NCBI GenBank assembly: GCA_007130025.1
Contig: SLTF01000331.1
Coordinates: 1-9,180 of the forward strand
Reading direction: 5' to 3'
Origin: Spirochaetales bacterium
Lineage (GTDB): Bacteria; Spirochaetota; Spirochaetia; DSM-27196; PWMO01
Length of the DNA stretch: 9,180 bases
In this document: in pieces, positions 1-7,271 of the stretch
How the letters are laid out: each line of letters begins with the position of its first letter
Position numbering within the stretch: the stretch's first letter is position 1
Position numbers and translations under genes: made by a program
The notes under the pieces: generated by a model
Database searches by the model: none
What the model was told of the DNA's origin: nothing
Seen by the model: the letters and a program-made list of their open reading frames with translations, nothing else

Positions 1-225
1 GGGAATGATTCCCAGCACCACGTTCACGTTGGCCAGTCCGAGATCGGCGTCCATGAGGATCACCCGCTTCCCGAGCTTTGCATATGCGATCGCGAGGTTG
101 GTAGAAAGGTTGGTCTTGCCGACCCCGCCCTTTCCGCTCGCTACGGTAATGATGCGCGTCCGGGTCTCCCCGTTCTGGTTCTTGCTCTTCATGAGCTCGC
201 GCAAGGTCTCTGCCTGGTCAGCCAT
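1..225 (-). CDS. flhG: FlhG (FleN/YlxH) MinD-type ATPase, N-terminal part
   Basis: Only the first 75 codons lie in the window; the gene runs off the left edge. Reading the minus strand from the ATG at 225 gives a protein starting MADQAETLRELMKSKN, then TRTRIITVASGKGGVGKTNL, which is the deviant Walker A motif of ParA/MinD ATPases (KGGVGKT at about residues 32-38). It is followed by the A' motif region VILMDADLGLANVNVVLG (about residues 55-72). The family is known to be a membrane-associated ATPase that controls flagellar number or position together with FlhF, partly by stimulating its GTPase. The gene overlaps the end of flhF by 8 bases (ATGGCTGA), and a GGAG lies 6 bases before the ATG, so its translation is probably coupled to flhF. 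The N-terminal segment before the Walker motif is where FlhG proteins carry their FlhF-activating helix. The family call is firm; the full length cannot be seen. Confidence 0.95.
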   Translation of the reverse strand, partial: MADQAETLRELMKSKNQNGETRTRIITVASGKGGVGKTNLSTNLAIAYAKLGKRVILMDADLGLANVNVVLGIIP

Positions 226-1468
226 TCACGTCTCCATGCTCGAGGATTGGGAATCGTTCGGACAGTCGGCGCCGATTGATGCGAAGCCGTTCCAGCGTCA
301 ACACCAGCCGTTCCACCGAGCCCACCGCGAGGTTCTCGGGAACTCGCTGTCCGTCGGTGAGATACGAGATTGGTTTCTGCTTTTCATGCAGAACGCTGAT
401 CACGTTGCCGATTCTCGTTGTCTCATCGAGTTTTGTTACAATTATCGACCGATAGCCAAAGGGCTCAAACTGCCGCAACAATTCGTACAAATCGCTGGTC
501 TTGGTCGTCGCGCTCACCGCCAGATGCACCTGCGCGTTGCTCCCGCACGCCCGCACTACCTCGTTCATCTCGCCGAGTTGGCTGAACTGTCTCGGGCTCT
601 TTCCGATGGTGTCAACAAAAATGACATCGGCGTCCTGATAGAGCGCGATCTGCTTTTTCATGTCCGCCGCAGAGTCAACACAGGAAACCGGAATTCCCAT
701 GATCGTCCCGTAGGTTTCGATCTGCTCCTTGGCGCCAATGCGGTAATTATCGATGGTTATGATCCGCACTTCGTTTCGTCGCGTCGATCCGTTGGTGGTG
801 ACACCGTAGTGCGCCGCAAGCTTTGCGATGGTAGTTGTCTTACCGACGCCGGTGGGACCCACCAGCACGAAAACATCGGGCCGCGGCTGTCGGATTGGCT
901 CTGCGATCCGGATTGACTCGCCGATCCATTCCACAACCCGCTCTTCGACGGTCTCTACGTCTTCCAGTGCATCCATCGAGAACTCACTCCGGATGCGGCG
1001 AACGATGTCGTCGATGTAGGGCGGGGTGAAGTCGTTGAACGCGAGCACTTCTTCCACGTGGACGATGGTTGGATGATCGGCCGGAACGGTCGCAACGGGC
1101 TGCTCCACGGACTCGCGAAGCCGGCGCAGTTCGTCCAAGACCATCTCCATGGTCTTGTCCGCCTTCTCGCTCTTCTCGCTCTTCTCGCTCTGCTCACTCT
1201 TCTCGGTTTTGTCGGTCTTGACCGCGGAGAGCAGCCTGCGCTTCTCTTCCTCAAGGTCGGCAGCCCTGCGAATCGCCTCCGGTCGCGGCTTGATGGGCTC
1301 GTGCGAGAAATAACCCGTCACTTCGACCCCTTCGCGCTGGAAAAGGCCGAGAAATCCACCCATACGGATGGTACGGTGGTGCATGATGCGGGCCTTATCG
1401 CCGTACTTGGTGCGAATCTTGTGCTCGGCTTCGCGATGTGAGGTTGCCTGCTCTACAAAGTACTCCAT
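218..1468 (-). CDS. flhF: FlhF, SRP-type GTPase for flagellar placement
   Basis: This is a 416-residue protein of the SRP54/FtsY/FlhF GTPase family, which marks the flagellar assembly site at the cell pole or membrane and works with FlhG. It has an N-terminal basic B region (about 1-80), a charged low-complexity linker of Ser/Thr-Glu-Lys triplets (about 85-105), an N domain (about 135-195) and the G domain. In the G domain, P-loop GPTGVGKT is at 204-211, the ITIDNYRIGAKEQ segment at 237-249, G3 DTIGKS at 286-291, and G4 TKLDE at 345-349, followed by DGQRVPENL at 372-380. The open frame extends upstream to a TTG at 1504, but that would overlap flhA. The ATG at 1468 has a good Shine-Dalgarno sequence (GAGAGGA, formed with the flhA stop) at proper distance, and MEYFVEQATSHREAEHKI is a typical FlhF beginning, so I chose it. 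The gap from flhA is 10 bases. G3 is usually DTAGRS, so DTIGKS is a variant. Confidence 0.95.
   Translation of the reverse strand: MEYFVEQATSHREAEHKIRTKYGDKARIMHHRTIRMGGFLGLFQREGVEVTGYFSHEPIKPRPEAIRRAADLEEEKRRLLSAVKTDKTEKSEQSEKSEKSEKADKTMEMVLDELRRLRESVEQPVATVPADHPTIVHVEEVLAFNDFTPPYIDDIVRRIRSEFSMDALEDVETVEERVVEWIGESIRIAEPIRQPRPDVFVLVGPTGVGKTTTIAKLAAHYGVTTNGSTRRNEVRIITIDNYRIGAKEQIETYGTIMGIPVSCVDSAADMKKQIALYQDADVIFVDTIGKSPRQFSQLGEMNEVVRACGSNAQVHLAVSATTKTSDLYELLRQFEPFGYRSIIVTKLDETTRIGNVISVLHEKQKPISYLTDGQRVPENLAVGSVERLVLTLERLRINRRRLSERFPILEHGDVNG
1154..1216 (-). repeat. 9-bp tandem repeat inside flhF
   Basis: Seven consecutive 9-base units are seen. Three identical copies of CTTCTCGCT (plus strand) lie at 1163-1189, flanked by diverged copies at 1154-1162, 1190-1198, 1199-1207 and 1208-1216. 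On the coding strand they read as tripeptides Ser/Thr/Ala-Glu/Asp-Lys/Gln, giving the hydrophilic linker between the B and N domains of FlhF (about residues 85-105). Units are a multiple of three, so copy-number change would keep the frame. The repeat is directly visible; any length variation between strains is inference. Confidence 0.85.
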
Positions 1469-1478
1469 CTTCTTCCTC

Positions 1479-3566
1479 TCATGCTTCAATCCGGATTTCT
1501 CCAACGCTCTCTACGCGAATCTCCGGGATGATCTCGGGAACGGATAACACCACCAGATCGGCAATATCGCGTGCGGACCCGGATTTAATCAACGGGCGAG
1601 CCGCTTCTGAGCAGAGCACGATGGGAAACGCTCCCTGATCCTGTGCCTGGCGCACGCCGTTGCGCAACGCGGTAATCCAGCGACGCTGAACATCCGGAGG
1701 AAGCGCCGCGATCACTCCCGCCGAGGTCTCCACGCGCGACTCGATGATCCGCTGTTCAAGCGACGGATCCACGGTCAGCACGCGAATGCTTTTCTCATCG
1801 TCCGCGTACTGCTGCGAGATCTGCCGGCGCAGAGCCTGCCGAACCTTTTCAACCAGAAATCCGGCATCCTTGGTGACGTGACCGAAGTCCGAAAGGGTCT
1901 CCAGAACTGTCACGATATTGCGGATCGAGACCTGCTCCCGCAATAGTCCCTGAAGCACCTTCTGGATGTCCCCCAACGACAGCACCGACTGAACGTCTTC
2001 AACAACAGCCGGATAGTCGCGTCGCAACGCTTCAAGGATTCCCTTCACTTCCTGTCGCCCGAGAATATCCGCGCCGTTTCGCTTGATGACCTCCGTCAGG
2101 TGGGTCGCGATGATGGACGGCGAATCAACCACCGTGAAACCGTTGCGTTCCGCCTGTTCACGATGCTCTTCGGTAATCCAGAGCGCCGGCAGGCCAAACG
2201 CCGGGTCAACCGTCTTTTCGCCGGGAATGTCGTCGCGCTCGCCGCCGGGGTTAATGCAGAGATAGCGACCCATCCGGATGGTTCCGCGACCAACATCAAC
2301 CCCACGAATCTTGATGCAGTACTCCGACGGATCGAGTCGCATATTATCGATGATGCGGATACGCGGCACCACAAGCCCCAGATCCAACGCGGTTTCGCGG
2401 CGAATCCGCGTTACCCGGTCGAGAAGCTCGGCGCCTTTGTCCTTATCGACCAACGGAACGAGTCCGTAGCCGAGCTCAAGCGAAATTGGATCGAGCGGCG
2501 CCACCGGAGAGATCTCTGCCGGGGCTTCCTTCGCCCGCTCCTTCTTTTCGTCGACGCCGGCCTGTGCCTCCGCGGCCATCTGCGTGCGTCCGAGCGTAAA
2601 CCCCAGAAAGGCGGAAAGCAGTCCCAGAGGAATCAACACGTACCACGGAAACCCCGGGAGAATCGCGAGTACAAACAGAAATCCGGCGGCAATCCAGTAG
2701 ATGCGCGCCTGAGCTGAGAACTGCCGGGTAACGTCTTCACCGAAGGTCGCGTCGGATACCGAGCGGGTCACAATCACACCGGTTGCCGTCGAGATAATCA
2801 GTGCGGGAAACTGTGTCACCAGACCGTCGCCAATCGCCAGCGAGATGTAGGTGTTCAGCGCCATGCCGAAGCTCTCGTTGTGGATTGTCATCCCGACAAT
2901 GATGCCCCCCACGATGTTGATCACCGTGATGAGCAACCCCACCTTTACGTTCCCTGAGACAAATTTGGACGCACCGTCCATGGCGCCGTAGAAGTCGGCC
3001 TCGCGCTCAAGATCCGACTTCTTCTTGCTCGCCTGCTCTTCGGTGAGCGCACCGGAGTTGTATTCGGCCTCGATGGCCATCTGCTTGGCCGGCAGCGAAT
3101 CCAGGGTGAACCGCGCAGCCACCTCGGCGACGCGGGTGGCACCCTTGGTGATTACAATGAACTGCACTGCGATGATAATGATGAAAATAATCAGACCGAT
3201 GACCAGACCTTCGGTACCCTCCGTGCCAACCACGAAGGTTGAAAACGCACGAACGATCTGCCCCCCAAATAGCGAACCTTCCGAAAGGATGAGCCGGGTC
3301 GAGGAGACGTTCAGGGCGAGTCCGTAGACCGTGACCACCAGCAGCAGGGTTGGGAACACCGAAAACTCAAGCGCGCTCTTGGTATAGAGAACGATCAGAA
3401 TGATCAGGAGGCTCAGCACCAGGTTGAGCGCCATGAAGGTATCGAGCAGAATCGACGGCAACGGGATGATGAGCATCATCACCACCGCAACAACACCCAC
3501 CGCGACCAGCACGTCGGTTCGGTGACGCAGGAAGGAGTTGCTCAAGACCGATTGAACGTCTGCCAT
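1479..3566 (-). CDS. flhA: FlhA, flagellar type III export gate protein
   Basis: This is a 695-residue FHIPEP-family protein, normal in length. Residues 1-330 form the membrane domain with about eight hydrophobic segments (for example 19-60, 69-85, 121-140, 208-226, 290-325). The conserved cytoplasmic loop between segments holds ARFTLDSLPAKQMAIEAEY (151-169) and DFYGAMDGASKFVSG (191-205). A charged linker (about 333-355) leads to the soluble C-terminal domain (about 358-695), which forms the nonameric ring that docks export chaperones and substrates. The protein takes part in proton-driven export of flagellar subunits across the inner membrane. The ATG at 3566 is one base after the flhB TGA, with GAAGGCAGG in the end of flhB as probable ribosome binding site. 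The position matching Salmonella D208 (recalled from memory) is Asn206 here, while the Arg/Asp at 152, 156 and 247 are kept. The family call is certain. Confidence 0.98.
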   Translation of the reverse strand: MADVQSVLSNSFLRHRTDVLVAVGVVAVVMMLIIPLPSILLDTFMALNLVLSLLIILIVLYTKSALEFSVFPTLLLVVTVYGLALNVSSTRLILSEGSLFGGQIVRAFSTFVVGTEGTEGLVIGLIIFIIIIAVQFIVITKGATRVAEVAARFTLDSLPAKQMAIEAEYNSGALTEEQASKKKSDLEREADFYGAMDGASKFVSGNVKVGLLITVINIVGGIIVGMTIHNESFGMALNTYISLAIGDGLVTQFPALIISTATGVIVTRSVSDATFGEDVTRQFSAQARIYWIAAGFLFVLAILPGFPWYVLIPLGLLSAFLGFTLGRTQMAAEAQAGVDEKKERAKEAPAEISPVAPLDPISLELGYGLVPLVDKDKGAELLDRVTRIRRETALDLGLVVPRIRIIDNMRLDPSEYCIKIRGVDVGRGTIRMGRYLCINPGGERDDIPGEKTVDPAFGLPALWITEEHREQAERNGFTVVDSPSIIATHLTEVIKRNGADILGRQEVKGILEALRRDYPAVVEDVQSVLSLGDIQKVLQGLLREQVSIRNIVTVLETLSDFGHVTKDAGFLVEKVRQALRRQISQQYADDEKSIRVLTVDPSLEQRIIESRVETSAGVIAALPPDVQRRWITALRNGVRQAQDQGAFPIVLCSEAARPLIKSGSARDIADLVVLSVPEIIPEIRVESVGEIRIEA

Positions 3567-3567
3567 A

Positions 3568-4728
3568 TCAGCCTGCCTTCACCGTACGGCCGGACATTCG
3601 ATACACCTCTTTGAGAACCGCCACAACGGCTTCGTAGAACGCTTCGGGAATGGTGTCGCCAATTTCGACCTCGGCGTAGAGCGCCCGCGCGAGCGGTTTA
3701 TTCTCCATGATGGGCACATTGTGCTCCTGCGCAATTGCGCGAATTCGCTGGGCCATGGCGTCCTGGCCCTTGGCGATGACCGTGGGAGCCGTCATCGAAA
3801 GCCGGTTGTACTCCAGGGCTACCGCAAAGTGGGTCGGGTTGGTAACCACCACATCGGCCTTGGGAACGTTCTGAATCATGTTCTGTTGCAGGATCTCCTG
3901 CATGCGTTGCCGAAGCCGACTCTTGATCAAGGGATCGCCTTCAAAGGTCTTTCGCTCTTCCTTGATCTCTTCTTTGGTCATTTTCAGAGACTCAATGTGC
4001 TGCTTCCGCTGGAAGAAATAATCAAACAGCGACAGAACCAGGAGAACCACGGCGGCCTGTACCAGTATCGTAAACGCCGTACTCGCAACCAGACCGAGCG
4101 ACTGCATGAAGGGGCGATGCACCAGATTTGCCAGCCGATTGATCTGGGCGCTGATGTTGAGATAGGCGAGTGCCGCGATGATGATGATCTTGCCGAGCGA
4201 CTTGGCGAGGTTGAATCCCGCTTCCGCGGAAGCGAACGCCCGCTTGAAGAACTTTCCAAAATTGGGAGCGATCTTGTTGAAGTCGGGAGTGATCGGCTTC
4301 AGCGAGAACAGGGCACCCACCTGCACGTAGTTCCCCATAATCGCGGCCACAAAGGCGATCCCCCCGATGGGAAGCGTCAATCGCAAAAAGTAGCTGTAGA
4401 ACGCCGCAAACGGTGCCGAGCTGGTGGTCACGTCAATGACCACGGCTTGGCCCAGGTAGTAACCGACCATTTCCACCGAGACCGAGAGCAGGTACCCACC
4501 GAGCAGTCCGAGACCAACCGCACAGAAGAGCAGAACGATGGCCCCGGTAACGTCTTGCGATTTGGCAACCTTGCCGTCTTCGCGCGCCTTCTTGATCTTG
4601 TGTTCGGTTGGATCTTCGGTTCGCCCCTCGTCCTCGGCGGCAAACCATTGAAGATGCACCTGGGCAAACCGGGCGCGAATCTCGTGGCGGCGAAGCTCTT
4701 CCCAATCGCCGAGCAGCACCGCGTTCAT
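3568..4728 (-). CDS. flhB: FlhB, export apparatus substrate-specificity switch
   Basis: This is a 386-residue protein of the FlhB/YscU/SpaS family. After an N-terminal extension of about 30 residues comes the family hallmark EDEGRTEDPTEHKIKKARED (32-51), then four hydrophobic segments (about 60-90, 110-135, 178-200, 210-238) and the cytoplasmic domain. That domain carries the autocleavage motif NPTH at 297-300 in VVVTNPTHFAVALEY; the family is known to cut itself between Asn and Pro to switch export from rod/hook to filament substrates. The extension ending LQWFA before the hallmark resembles spirochaete and Gram-positive FlhB. The ATG overlaps the fliR stop as ATGA, and GGGAGG lies 7 bases upstream, so the start is well supported and coupling to fliR is likely. 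The other genes of the export gate flank it on both sides. Confidence 0.98.
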   Translation of the reverse strand: MNAVLLGDWEELRRHEIRARFAQVHLQWFAAEDEGRTEDPTEHKIKKAREDGKVAKSQDVTGAIVLLFCAVGLGLLGGYLLSVSVEMVGYYLGQAVVIDVTTSSAPFAAFYSYFLRLTLPIGGIAFVAAIMGNYVQVGALFSLKPITPDFNKIAPNFGKFFKRAFASAEAGFNLAKSLGKIIIIAALAYLNISAQINRLANLVHRPFMQSLGLVASTAFTILVQAAVVLLVLSLFDYFFQRKQHIESLKMTKEEIKEERKTFEGDPLIKSRLRQRMQEILQQNMIQNVPKADVVVTNPTHFAVALEYNRLSMTAPTVIAKGQDAMAQRIRAIAQEHNVPIMENKPLARALYAEVEIGDTIPEAFYEAVVAVLKEVYRMSGRTVKAG

Positions 4729-5516
4729 GCGGGAACCTCCCGGGCGAGTCGAAGAATTTCAAACAGACCGTTGAACGCGTGGTCGATCACCCCAGCAAAG
4801 GCGTCTACCAGGAAGGGCAACGAGACAAACAGCAGCAGGAAACTCACGCCAATGGAGACGGGAAATCCAAGAATGAGGAGGTTCATTTGGGGCGCCGCCT
4901 TGGCAAGCAGCCCCATGGCAACGTAGACCAGAACGAGCGTACCCAGTATCGGGAAGGCAAGAATCAGCGCATGCTCGAAAAGTTGTGACAAACGAACCAG
5001 CAGGCCGATCAGGAGGCCCTCCCGCACGCCCACAAAATCCACCGCCCGAACCGCCTGGAACGAACGTATCACCCCAATGTAGAAGAGCCGCTGGAACCCA
5101 TCCACCCCAATGAACACCATCATCGCGACCAGGTTCAGCAGTTGTCCCATGAGGGGGATCTCAATCTGCGCCATGGGGTCAAACACCTGCGATGCGCCAA
5201 ACCCCATCTGCAACGAGAAAAACTGTCCGGAGACCTGGAACGCGGTGTACACAATGGCGAGAAAGAACGCCATGATGATTCCCACCATCGCTTCGCCGAT
5301 CAGCAGGAGGACGTACGCAAGACCGTTTTCGGGGATGGGGTACCCGGTAGCGGCCACCCACGGGAATACCAGAAACGCGCAGAGCAGTGAAAGAGCAATC
5401 TTGACCAACTGAGGAATGGCGTCAGAGGATACCAGCGGAGCGATCTCGATCAGTGCAAACACGCGAGCCATGATGAGCAGAAAGAGCTGCGTGTTGTACC
5501 CGAAGATCGCGTCCAT
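4725..5516 (-). CDS. fliR: FliR, export gate core subunit
   Basis: This is a 263-residue, very hydrophobic protein of the FliR/SpaR/EscT family. It has about six predicted membrane segments (roughly 10-30, 37-56, 67-92, 124-150, 180-205, 212-235). Family landmarks are GEAMVGIIMAFFLA (74-87), the GQFFSLQMGFGASQVFDP region (97-114) and GLLAKAAPQMNLLILGFPV (202-220). FliR joins FliP and FliQ in the helical core that forms the export channel in the centre of the basal body. The ATG at 5516 is preceded by TAAGGA, in which the fliQ stop codon forms part of the Shine-Dalgarno sequence, 5 bases before the start. The gap to fliQ is 8 bases. Nothing looks truncated or unusual. Confidence 0.97.
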   Translation of the reverse strand: MDAIFGYNTQLFLLIMARVFALIEIAPLVSSDAIPQLVKIALSLLCAFLVFPWVAATGYPIPENGLAYVLLLIGEAMVGIIMAFFLAIVYTAFQVSGQFFSLQMGFGASQVFDPMAQIEIPLMGQLLNLVAMMVFIGVDGFQRLFYIGVIRSFQAVRAVDFVGVREGLLIGLLVRLSQLFEHALILAFPILGTLVLVYVAMGLLAKAAPQMNLLILGFPVSIGVSFLLLFVSLPFLVDAFAGVIDHAFNGLFEILRLAREVPA

Positions 5517-5524
5517 GACCGTCC

Positions 5525-5794
5525 TTACCGTACCATCTGCGGAATCTGGGTGAAGAGATTCATAGTGAACTGAACCACCGTCTGAATCATCCAGGGAGCA
5601 AAGAAGATCAGCGCACCAAGAATCGCGGCGATCTTGGGAATGAAGCTCAGCGTTTGATCCTGAATGGACGTTGTCGCCTGGAAGATCGAGACGATGAGAC
5701 CAACCACCATGCCGATGATCAAGAGCGGCGCGGAGAGCACCAGAACCTGCAGAACCCCAACCCGGATAATGTTAATGGCAAATCCGGTATCCAT
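5525..5794 (-). CDS. fliQ: FliQ, export gate core subunit
   Basis: This is an 89-residue protein, the normal size for FliQ/SpaQ/EscS. It has two hydrophobic segments (about 13-37 and 53-75) forming a hairpin. The typical signature runs from SAPLLIIGMVVGLIVSIFQA (21-40) into TTSIQDQTLSFIPKI (41-55). Several FliQ copies pack around the FliP-FliR core of the export gate. The start ATG shares its final base region with the fliP stop (TGATG, one-base overlap), and GGAGGG lies 5 bases upstream within the end of fliP, so coupled translation with fliP is very likely. Confidence 0.97.
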   Translation of the reverse strand: MDTGFAINIIRVGVLQVLVLSAPLLIIGMVVGLIVSIFQATTSIQDQTLSFIPKIAAILGALIFFAPWMIQTVVQFTMNLFTQIPQMVR

Positions 5795-6579
5795 CAGAAC
5801 CCTCCAAAGCTCGCAACGAGCTGCTGCGTAATCAGACCCCAGCCGTCTACCAGCACAAACAGAATGAGCTTGAACGGAAGGGAAATCATGACGGGCGGGA
5901 GCATGATCATTCCCATCGACATCAGGATTGATGCCACCACCATGTCCACGATAATGAACGGAATAAAGAGCAGAATCCCAATTTTGAACGCCACCGTAAG
6001 CTCATGCAGAATAAACGCCGGAATGAGTACCCGCGTGGGAACATCGGCCAGACTATCTGGGCGCGGAAGATCGCTCATTCTCATGAAGAGCGCGATGCTC
6101 GACGGGTTGCTGCGCATCTGTCGAAACATGAACAGCCTCATCGGCCGCTCGAAGTTGCCGTACGCCTCCTCAATGCCGATTTCGCCTTCCGAAAACGGAA
6201 GGTAGGCGTTTTCGTAAATGCTCATGATGGTCGGCCACATGATGAAGACCGTCATGAACAGCGCAATCCCCATGAGCACCTGGTTGGGCGGCACCTGCTG
6301 CAGGGAGAGTGCGCGCTTCACAAAGTCGAGCACAATCGATATCCGCAGGAATGCCGTCATCAGGATGACAATCGACGGGGCCAGACTGAGCACCGCCAGA
6401 ATCAGCAGCAGCTGTAGCGAAAGCGCTACTTCCTGATTGCCGTCCGGCTCGCGGATCTGCAGATCCACAAACGGGATTCGCAACGCCTGCTCTCCCTGAA
6501 CCTCTTGCGCGTCAAGTTGAATCGGAGCCAGTCCGACACAGAGTAGAAGAATGAAAAACAGAAGAACCGATCGTTTCAC
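5794..6579 (-). CDS. fliP: FliP, export gate core subunit with signal peptide
   Basis: This is a 261-residue protein of the FliP/SpaP/EscR family. It starts with a signal-peptide-like segment MKRSVLLFFILLLCVGLAP with a likely cleavage zone around residue 24, as is known for FliP. Four further membrane segments lie at about 52-78, 103-120, 192-215 and 235-250. Landmarks are VPPNQVLMGIALFMTVFIM (96-114), then the C-terminal VLIPAFILHELTVAFKIGI (184-202) and SMGMIMLPPVMISLPFKLI (221-239). Five FliP copies with one FliR form the export pore. The frame is open to a TTG at 6591, but nothing there resembles a ribosome binding site. GTG at 6579 is preceded by GGGAGGGGAC and gives a clean signal peptide, so I chose it. 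It is separated from fliO by 28 bases. Confidence 0.96.
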   Translation of the reverse strand: MKRSVLLFFILLLCVGLAPIQLDAQEVQGEQALRIPFVDLQIREPDGNQEVALSLQLLLILAVLSLAPSIVILMTAFLRISIVLDFVKRALSLQQVPPNQVLMGIALFMTVFIMWPTIMSIYENAYLPFSEGEIGIEEAYGNFERPMRLFMFRQMRSNPSSIALFMRMSDLPRPDSLADVPTRVLIPAFILHELTVAFKIGILLFIPFIIVDMVVASILMSMGMIMLPPVMISLPFKLILFVLVDGWGLITQQLVASFGGF

Positions 6580-6589
6580 GTCCCCTCCC
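6577..6589 (-). promoter_or_regulatory. Ribosome binding site and GTG start of fliP
   Basis: On the minus strand GGGAGGGGAC is followed directly by GTGAAACG. The purine block is a strong Shine-Dalgarno match with a short 4-5 base spacer. It decides in favour of the GTG at 6579 over the in-frame TTG at 6591, which would overlap the block. Nearly the same string occurs before fliO. Confidence 0.75.
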
Positions 6590-6607
6590 AAGGCCGTTTC
6601 GGTGCGG

Positions 6608-7270
6608 TCAGCCCGAACGGAGTCTCTTCAGTCGCTCCTTCTGCTGGTGCATGAACTGAAACGGATGCGCCGCGGTGCCGGACGGTAAGGTATTGGTCCC
6701 GGTGCGACCACCCGATAGTACGCCCGAGAGCAGCTGTGAAAAACTCTTTTTTCGATCTTCGCGAAGCGCCGTCCCCTCGAGTACCAGTCGATCGATCGTT
6801 TCTTTGTCCGAGATCTCCGCGATAAGGCTGACGGCGTGATCGGCGGCCCCAATCAGAAACACCTGATTGCCGATTTCCACAAGGTGAAGAGATTTGTTGC
6901 CGGGAAGGGTGTGCGTGCCCAGCGGCCGGATGATGTCGCTATCCGTTGGAGAGCCACCCGATGCCTTCTTCAGAACGAAAAAGATACCGTAAATGGAAGC
7001 AACCACAAGCCCGAGAACCAGCACCATCCGCACGAAGTCACCAACACCAAACGCGGGTGCGGAGGCAAAGCCGTCCGCGCCCGGTTCACCCGCGGGGATA
7101 TCGAAGAGCAATGTGGTTTCGTCAATTGGTTCAACGGCGGTGCCGGCACCGGGCGATGAATCGTTCGGCTGCGGCAACTCGCCCGACTGCGCAAACGCGT
7201 ACGGTGCGATAAACGCGACCGCCAACGCGAGCACGAGGAATAGCTGTTTCAGTGTCCCCTCCCCTAACAC
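6608..7270 (-). CDS. fliO: FliO (FliZ), export gate assembly protein
   Basis: This is a 214-220 residue protein, depending on the start. A signal-peptide-like N terminus (LKQLFLVLALAVAFIAPYAFAQ, residues 7-28 from the GTG) is followed by a Pro/Gly/acidic extracytoplasmic stretch (about 29-75). One membrane segment comes next (VRMVLVLGLVVASIYGIFFVL, about 80-100), then a FliO-type soluble domain containing LGTHTLPGNKSLHLVEIGNQ (117-136) and VFLIGAADHAVSLIAEI (137-153), and a basic tail. Known FliO helps assemble the FliP pentamer. The place between fliY and fliP is the usual FliO/FliZ position. The coordinates use the GTG at 7270, but its upstream region lies in a hairpin. A CTG at 7252 has a strong Shine-Dalgarno sequence and may be the true start (214 residues). 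FliO is a poorly conserved family, so the call rests on architecture plus position. Confidence 0.88.
   Translation of the reverse strand: MLGEGTLKQLFLVLALAVAFIAPYAFAQSGELPQPNDSSPGAGTAVEPIDETTLLFDIPAGEPGADGFASAPAFGVGDFVRMVLVLGLVVASIYGIFFVLKKASGGSPTDSDIIRPLGTHTLPGNKSLHLVEIGNQVFLIGAADHAVSLIAEISDKETIDRLVLEGTALREDRKKSFSQLLSGVLSGGRTGTNTLPSGTAAHPFQFMHQQKERLKRLRSG
7250..7265 (-). promoter_or_regulatory. Shine-Dalgarno block and possible CTG start of fliO
   Basis: On the minus strand GGGGAGGGGACA precedes CTGAAACAG, with the GGAG core 6 bases from the CTG. The layout closely mirrors that at fliP (GGGAGGGGAC then GTGAAACG). Translation from this CTG would begin MKQLFLVLALAV, a tidy signal peptide. The alternative GTG at 7268-7270 lies upstream of the block, so the block could not serve it. 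CTG starts are rare, so this remains a candidate. Confidence 0.5.
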
Positions 7271-7271
7271 G

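Noticed and set aside
5..916. 303-codon open frame on the plus strand
   Set aside because: It is antisense to flhG and to the P-loop/GTPase coding part of flhF, has no domain and no credible ribosome binding site.
1469..1504. Extended FlhF start at TTG 1504
   Set aside because: It would overlap the end of flhA and ignore the good Shine-Dalgarno sequence before ATG 1468; the added residues do not look like FlhF.
2100..2717. 205-codon open frame on the plus strand inside flhA
   Set aside because: It is a shadow of the FlhA cytoplasmic-domain coding sequence, with low-complexity basic composition.
3721..4926. 401-codon open frame on the plus strand across flhB and fliR
   Set aside because: It lies fully antisense to two certain genes, its translation is rich in Arg/His/Gln with no recognisable domain, and it is explained by codon bias of the opposite strand.
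6580..6591. Extended FliP start at TTG 6591
   Set aside because: No ribosome binding site lies upstream, and the codons added are the Shine-Dalgarno block of the GTG start itself.
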